From Datisca glomerata (taxonomy: Eukaryota; Streptophyta; Magnoliopsida; Cucurbitales; Datiscaceae), in NCBI GenBank assembly GCA_003255025.1, contig QANY01002375.1, positions 2,672,647 to 2,736,646 of the forward strand: 64,000 bases of DNA, written 5' to 3'. The notes beneath the pieces were generated by a model. It worked only from the letters and a program-made list of their open reading frames with translations. It was not told where the DNA came from and searched no databases. Below, piece by piece: positions 58,580-64,000 of the stretch; position 1 is the first letter of the stretch, and each line of letters begins with the position of its first letter. A program made the position numbers and the translations under genes.

Positions 58580-59290
58580 GAAATGTGAAATGGACCTGGA
58601 TAGGCAAGGCTTCGACCTCGACTTAATTTAAGTTCGATTTAACTAGATATAAAGAAACAGACATGTATAGGTGCAGGCTTCGACCTCGACTCAATTCGAG
58701 TTCAATTTAACAGAAGATGAAGAAACAGAGCTAGATAGACATAGGCTTCGACATCGAATTAATTCAGGTTCGATTTAATCGAAGATAAAGAAACAGACCT
58801 GGATAGACACAAGCTTCGACCTTGACTCAATTCAGGTTCGATTTAATCGAAGATAAAGAAATGGACCTGGTAGACACAGGCTTCAACCTCGACTCAATTC
58901 GGGTTCAACTGAAGATAAAGAAACAGACCTGGATAGACACAAGCTTTGACCTCGACTCAATTCGAGTTCGTTTTAACTGAAGATAAAGAAACGGGCCTCG
59001 ATAGACATAGACTTCAACTTCGACTCAATTTGGGTTTGATTTAACCAATATATTTGAAAGGAAAATAGACCTGGATAAACACAGGCTTCGACCTCAAATC
59101 AAGACGAGTTCGATTTAACCATATATGTTTGAATTGAAAATGGACTTGGATAGACACAGGCTTCGACCTCGACTCAATCCGGGTTCAACTTAACTTGAGA
59201 TATTTGAATAGAAAATTGACATGGATAGACACATGCTTCTACCTTGACTCAATTCTAGTTCGATTTAACTGGAGATTTTTGAAATAATGT
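58580..59290. repeat. 68/75-bp tandem array in gypsy 3' untranslated region
   Basis: Ten units built around GGCTTCGACCTCGACTCAATTCGGGTTCGATTTAA. Anchors TTCGACC-like at 58611, 58679, 58747, 58815, 58882, 58945, 59013, 59087, 59162 and 59237 give spacings 68, 68, 68, 67, 63, 68, 74, 75 and 75. The array lies between the pol C-terminus (60166) and the LTR (58445). Confidence 0.95.
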
Positions 59291-59299
59291 TTTATCTAA

Positions 59300-60150
59300 T
59301 TTATACGATTCATATAATAGCAAGAGCTGGACTAATGGAGGCTCTAAATATTAGAAAGTCATATGTGAATTTTGAAAGAATATCCTTGAATGATTTATGC
59401 TCTTGAATTGTATCAAAACAAGCAATGCGATGCATGTCTATGCTTTGTAATTCTTGAATATAAATGCAAATATGTGATTTTGAATGCATGCATGCTATGC
59501 ATGATTGTGAACATTTGTAAGAAAATTATTTGATGATTTTTGAAAGTTGACAATGTGACAATATCCATCACCTTTTGAAACAATCACTTGACCTATGATC
59601 ATGGACTAGCAATGAGGTATCGCGCATACTTTCAAGAAAATGATGCATCATTATTCATTATTTTATGCCCTAGTATTTAGCTCCATGTCGATGGTGAAGA
59701 CAAATGAATAACTTCTCCACATTTTGCTTCTTTTCTGTACTTCAAATTGTGTAATGCTCCAATAGTGTTTTATCTTTTACCGTGCGGATACTGACTTTTC
59801 TTGTGGTGACTTTTTAGATTTCACCTCACACTTAAACTACCTTTTTCAGTTTCTTTCCTTTTCTTCTTTTTTTTGAATCAATTAGCTTTCACCTAACCAA
59901 GTTTATGCTTATGAGTCATTTCAAAGAGTAATTAATGAAATTTTCTATATGCCTTGGAATTAAGCAGAATAGAAATAATGAAAATAACGGGAAGACAAAG
60001 TATATGTTTGTCAACTGAAAAAAAGCTCTTCAATGATGATGAAAGAACAATGTTTACAAACAAGAATTTTGGGAAAATTATGGAGTAAGATTTCTCCAAT
60101 ATTCGAGATAGTTCTTTTTTAAAACAATTTTTTTACCCAAATTCGCCTTC
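59300..60150 (-). other. 3' untranslated region of the gypsy element
   Basis: Lies between the tandem array and the pol stop on the same (minus) strand. No open frame or structure recognised. Confidence 0.4.
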
Positions 60151-60165
60151 CCATACTTAGAGCAG

Positions 60166-60538
60166 TCAAACAAAGTACTTCTTGACTGCATCAGAATTAA
60201 CTGCATGCGGTAAATCATCTCCGTCCATGTTTGTTAGAATGAAAGCTCCTCCCGAGAAGGCCTTCTTGACTACTAAATGTCCTTCGTAATTTGGGGTCAA
60301 TTTCCCACGGTAGTCTTTTTCATACGGGGGTATCTTTTTAACACCAAATCTCCATTTCAGAAACATCGGGGACGTAACTTTTTGTCATATGCTTACATCA
60401 TTTTCTTTGATATAATTGCCCTCTTCATAATGCAGTCAATCTTTTTTTCTCGATGAAATTCAATTGCTCATATCGTGTTTGTACCCACGATGCTTGTTCT
60501 AATTTCTCCACCATTAAGACTCTAAGGGAGGGTATTTC
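60166..60538 (-). pseudogene. Tat/Ogre-like Ty3/gypsy Pol C-terminus
   Basis: The 66-codon frame 60366-60166 reads VKKIPPYEKDYRGKLTPNYEG then VVKKAFSGGAFILTN and NSDAVKKYFV, the well-known end of plant Tat-clade Pol after integrase. The upstream part (60538-60380) in another frame gives LEQASWVQTRYEQLNFIE with one stop. It is cut at 60538 by the LTR element to its right. Fragment of a once large element. Confidence 0.8.
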
Positions 60539-62375
60539 TGTTGGAATTATGTCCATTAAGTAGGGTGTAATAACTATTTATGATTATTTAGTTATTTTTA
60601 TGATATTTTTGTATTACTGAATTTAATGAATAATGAAGGTTTTCCTTTAATAAAATATACTCAAGTCCTAGAACTATTGTCAACACAAGAAGAGTAAAGA
60701 CAGAAGGATCTTTTATATAAACTCTTCCAAAATAGTTTAGAATGTTATTAGCAGTCTAAAGATCGACTGAGCAATCGAGTCTGATTACGACTGAGCAATC
60801 GAGTGGAAAATTTAACGGTTGACCTGAACATGTTATGGAACATGTTGAATAGACCAGTAACGAACTAGTTTAGAGCAAAGCCTTTTATCTAGCTCTAAAT
60901 CTAATTGTCACACTTTAAGAGTATTTTCAAAATTATCTTAATCCTGAGGTAAATATGAAACTTGACCCAGTTAGTTACGATCTTTGATACACTAAATGAG
61001 TGAGTTCAAATTGTCGGACAATACCTTGGTTGTTGCGAACATGATTCAACTATATTAGAGTTGCGTGATTCACAGATATGAAAATTCATGGCGAGATTGT
61101 AAATGCAACAATATCATCTTATACTTTATTGTAGGGTGCGTGAATAAATTAACTTGGTCAAGTATTTGATAAAATGAATCATTGAACAAGACATGGAGAA
61201 TCGTATGAGACAATTCACTGTTATGTCTTTCTTATTCACAATCAATAAATGAGTTAAGGAAATAATAACTAGAGGGGTAAAATGATAATTTCACATCCCG
61301 TTCTTGTTACTGATATTTACGAAACGTAATATGTTAAAAATATTCTATGGATCGTGAAATAAAAATGTTTGTTTGCACCGACAAAAAATGCCGTGCACAT
61401 GAATGAGAGTTGATTCGGCATCAGACCTATAGTGGAGTCGTTAGGATGAAATAGGTCGGGAATTTATGGAGATAAGTTTGCCAAGTATTTGAATCCTATA
61501 ACTTTATTCATGTGAGTCCATTCGGTCTCATAAGTAGCTCATAACGACAGGAATGAAAAACAACATAAATTGGACCAAAAATGTGTTTTGGACCAAAATA
61601 CACTTCCCGAACCCATATATGATGGGTGTAATTCCTAAAGTAGTGAAGAGCACAAATTAATTTTCAAATTAATTAATTTGTTATTTTCTAATTATAGGAT
61701 AATTAGTAAATAAAATAAATTGATTAATTAATTAATAGAAATCAATTTAGATTGATGTATTTGGACACAGTATTGGCTGTAGGGGAGATGTAACTTTCGG
61801 TAATTACAGTTAAGGAGAGGGTGAGTTTCAGCAGCTTACAATATAAGGGGTATATGTGTAAACTATGTAATAATTATATATGGGATGGCATTAGGGTTGC
61901 CTCCCTAAGGTTGTTGACACAAACCCTAAGCACAGTGTGTGATTACACAGAGCAGAGAAAAGAGTTTCTCTTCCTCCCCCTTAGTTGCTACCAAAATACA
62001 CAGAGGCGAAGAAAAAATCTGATTTTTCTTCTCCAGTTATTTTGAGAGCCCACACTTAGTTCCTGACGACAGCCTTACGAGACATACTTCTAAATCCTAC
62101 AAGTGGTTGTTCGTGTGAAGATAAATTGAAGTTCTCTAATCTCAAGAACGAAGAACACGAGATAATTAATAAGATTCCACCACGTCATAATTTCTCCGAT
62201 ACAACAAAATGTATAAATTATTTCTAGCTCTTCTAAATACGTTTAACTGAATATGTATGATCGATTGTGTGGTTTTGTATTTAATGTTTATTTTTTGAAA
62301 TTGTTTTGATATTCCGCCCATGAACCGTTCGTGGTTGACTAATTTTTTTTCAAATTTTTCAAACCCGATCCAACA
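60539..62375 (+). repeat. LTR of a retrotransposon (TGTTGGA...TCCAACA)
   Basis: 1,837 bp starting TGTTGGAATTATGTCC and ending GATCCAACA, with matching 7-bp terminal inverted repeats. Followed two bases later by a perfect tRNA-Met primer site. The 5 bases before it are ATTTC; the matching 3' flank is outside the window. Internal open frames look random. Confidence 0.85.
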
Positions 62376-62377
62376 AT

Positions 62378-62390
62378 TGGTATCAGAGCC
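62378..62390 (+). promoter_or_regulatory. tRNA-Met primer-binding site of the LTR element
   Basis: Perfect TGGTATCAGAGCC, two bases after the LTR end. It defines the LTR as a 5' LTR on the plus strand. Confidence 0.9.
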
Positions 62391-64000
62391 AGGTTCTTGG
62401 TTGTACATATTTAGTAATTAAATGTATGTATCAATGGATGTTACGATATTGGCATATATTTTTGTATGGTACATTCAAAGCATGTTTGAATGTATTCTAT
62501 GAATGGATCCCGATCTATTGGCTCTAGGCATTTTTTTATTTTCAATTTTAGAATTGATGTACACCGAAATTGAAACATAAGATTTTAATTAATTTATTTT
62601 CTTGCAAAAGTTGTATTTTTTTAATTTCATGTAATTCGTCGTCGCTGTCTGCCATCCACGCCATCGCCTATAGTGCCCTGCATAATTGGGTACCTAATTG
62701 GGGTTTTGGAAACTTTTAGGTTTTAGAAACCTAGGAGTTTTGGAAACCTAGGGATTTATGAAACCTTAGGGTTTTTGGAAACCCTGCTGTGCACAAGGCC
62801 ATATTGGGCCATTGGGCTAGCATGGACCCACCAAGTATATTGAGGTATTGGACTAAGCAAGAGTTGCTTGACCTAAATAATTTTTAGGGATTTGAGATTT
62901 GATTTCAAACTCAATCCAGTCCCTAAAATTAATTTTATTTAATTTGGTATTTTTCAACACTAATTAATTGTAATTTATTTTATAAATTGTTTTTAAAAAT
63001 AAATCAATTGATTAATTTATTTGGTAATTTGTTTATTTAAGTAAAAATTATTGGAAAATTAAATTGTAAATTGAATTTTGAATTTTAAAATGGGACTGAA
63101 TTTTTGTAAAGAGTTACAAAGTGGTGGAACCTCATGAAGGAGAATGAGCAAATTACAGACCCCATGAAGATTAAATTTAAATTATTATAATTTATTTATT
63201 ATCTTTTCATGGGTTGTAATTAGAAATGAGCCATATAGAAGTTAATTTTGAATGGATGATTTATTGTTAATTTCGTATCATCATATAACATGTCATATTG
63301 AAATAGGGATATCCAATATTAAAATGCTATGTAACATGTACATGCATCATTGTAGTTTAGATTTATAATGAGTCATAATTTAAATTTTAAATTTTAAATT
63401 TTAAATTTGGATTAAAATTGTATAAAAGGTTATAATTTTTTAAACTTATTTTTTTTCAAATTAATAAAGAGTTATGTTTTAAAAAAGAACGAAAAATCTA
63501 TTTTTTTTTTAAAACTAAGTGGGAGGGTCATTTACGTTGAAACGTTCCCAAAGTCCCAAACGCAAACTTGGTCATGACACGATGAATGATTTAGAGCCGT
63601 CCTAGCGTCGTATCTTCAATGGGAGAAACTTAGGAATCGTGTCGCTTTGAGTCATCAAGTTGCTTGAGAAGCTAATGCTTGTAGAAGAGGTGGTGAGGCA
63701 AGATCGTTCCTGGACGGACTGTTAGTTCATAACAACCTTTAAAACTGATGCGTTGGTTAAACACTGAGACCGAAGCACATTTGAATCCCTCATATGGGCT
63801 AGTAAATGGGGCTAAGGTGACCAAAACCATTAGTGATTGGTTAAGCTAGATGTACTGAAATTTTGAGAAGCGTTAACCAAACGGGAGGACTCTCGATGCG
63901 ATAGGAGATATCTTGAGTGTTGTCTTTAGATGAGACAAGCTATTGTTGTTGATCGTAACATCAAGGAAAAAATATATTTATTAGATTTTTAAATATTTAA
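62391..64000 (+). mobile_element. Internal region of LTR retrotransposon, runs off the window
   Basis: Starts at the primer site and continues past the right edge. No gag or pol frame is recognisable in 1.6 kb, so it may be a long non-autonomous element, or coding starts beyond 64000. Contains the repeated phrase GGGTTTTGGAAAC/CCTAGG at 62700-62790 and several near-identical AAATTTTAAATTTTAA runs at 63380. Confidence 0.6.

Noticed and set aside
58580..59290. CRISPR-like array of regularly spaced repeats.
   Set aside because: The unit is continuous tandem repeat without unique spacers, in a plant retroelement 3' region.

Overview
The window is plant nuclear DNA, very probably from a eudicot. 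It is strongly AT-rich, its one large gene has GT-AG introns, and almost everything else is decayed plant transposable elements. I see no bacterial operons, CRISPR array, rRNA or tRNA gene. I recognise only two host genes. One is a solitary S-protein homolog (22263-22685, minus), a small secreted protein of the self-incompatibility S1 family. The other is a multi-exon gene (about 25602-30791, minus) whose C-terminal exons resemble the FLIP/FIRRM (C1orf112, DUF4487) recombination regulator that partners FIGL1.

Layout. 1-3037 is a decayed LINE (plus). 3040-12975 is a tandem array of minus-strand endogenous pararetrovirus units (Caulimoviridae; one long polyprotein with movement protein, capsid, zinc knuckle, protease, RT, RNase H and a C-terminal tail, as in petuvirus- or florendovirus-type elements). 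Two near-homologous promoters and two tRNA-Met primer sites repeat in register. 13690-19790 is a second, more divergent pararetrovirus on the minus strand. It abuts a plus-strand leader plus movement-protein segment (19828-20765), so the junction is inverted. 20785-31000 is the host-gene island. 31020-36263 is a degenerate Ty1/copia element with both LTRs; its 5' LTR is split by an insertion. 36264-39290 is a minus-strand LINE remnant interrupted by a Mutator-like non-autonomous element with a 9-bp target duplication and by an AT-rich TIR element. 40446 to about 42990 is a CACTA-type element carrying several exons of a captured NT-C2 domain gene. 43590-48420 is a Mutator (MuDR-type) transposase pseudogene split by a clean non-autonomous CACTA element (43962-47285, AGT duplication). 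49477-53834 is a second LINE with a recognisable target duplication. 54860-56000 holds two minisatellites. 56215-60545 is a Tat/Ogre-like Ty3/gypsy remnant with a promoter-bearing LTR and a 68-bp tandem array in its 3' untranslated region. 60539-64000 is the LTR (TGTTGGA...TCCAACA), primer-binding site and internal start of another LTR element nested in it.

The elements do not form a working system: nearly every recognisable coding region carries stops, frameshifts or lost catalytic residues. The value of the window lies in its nesting order, the tandem and inverted pararetrovirus junctions, and gene capture by DNA transposons. I found no convincing new biological system. The best second-look items are the pararetrovirus array, the gene-capturing CACTA element and the Mutator-like element with a GC-rich tandem cargo. 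Element boundaries were found by eye and most are approximate.
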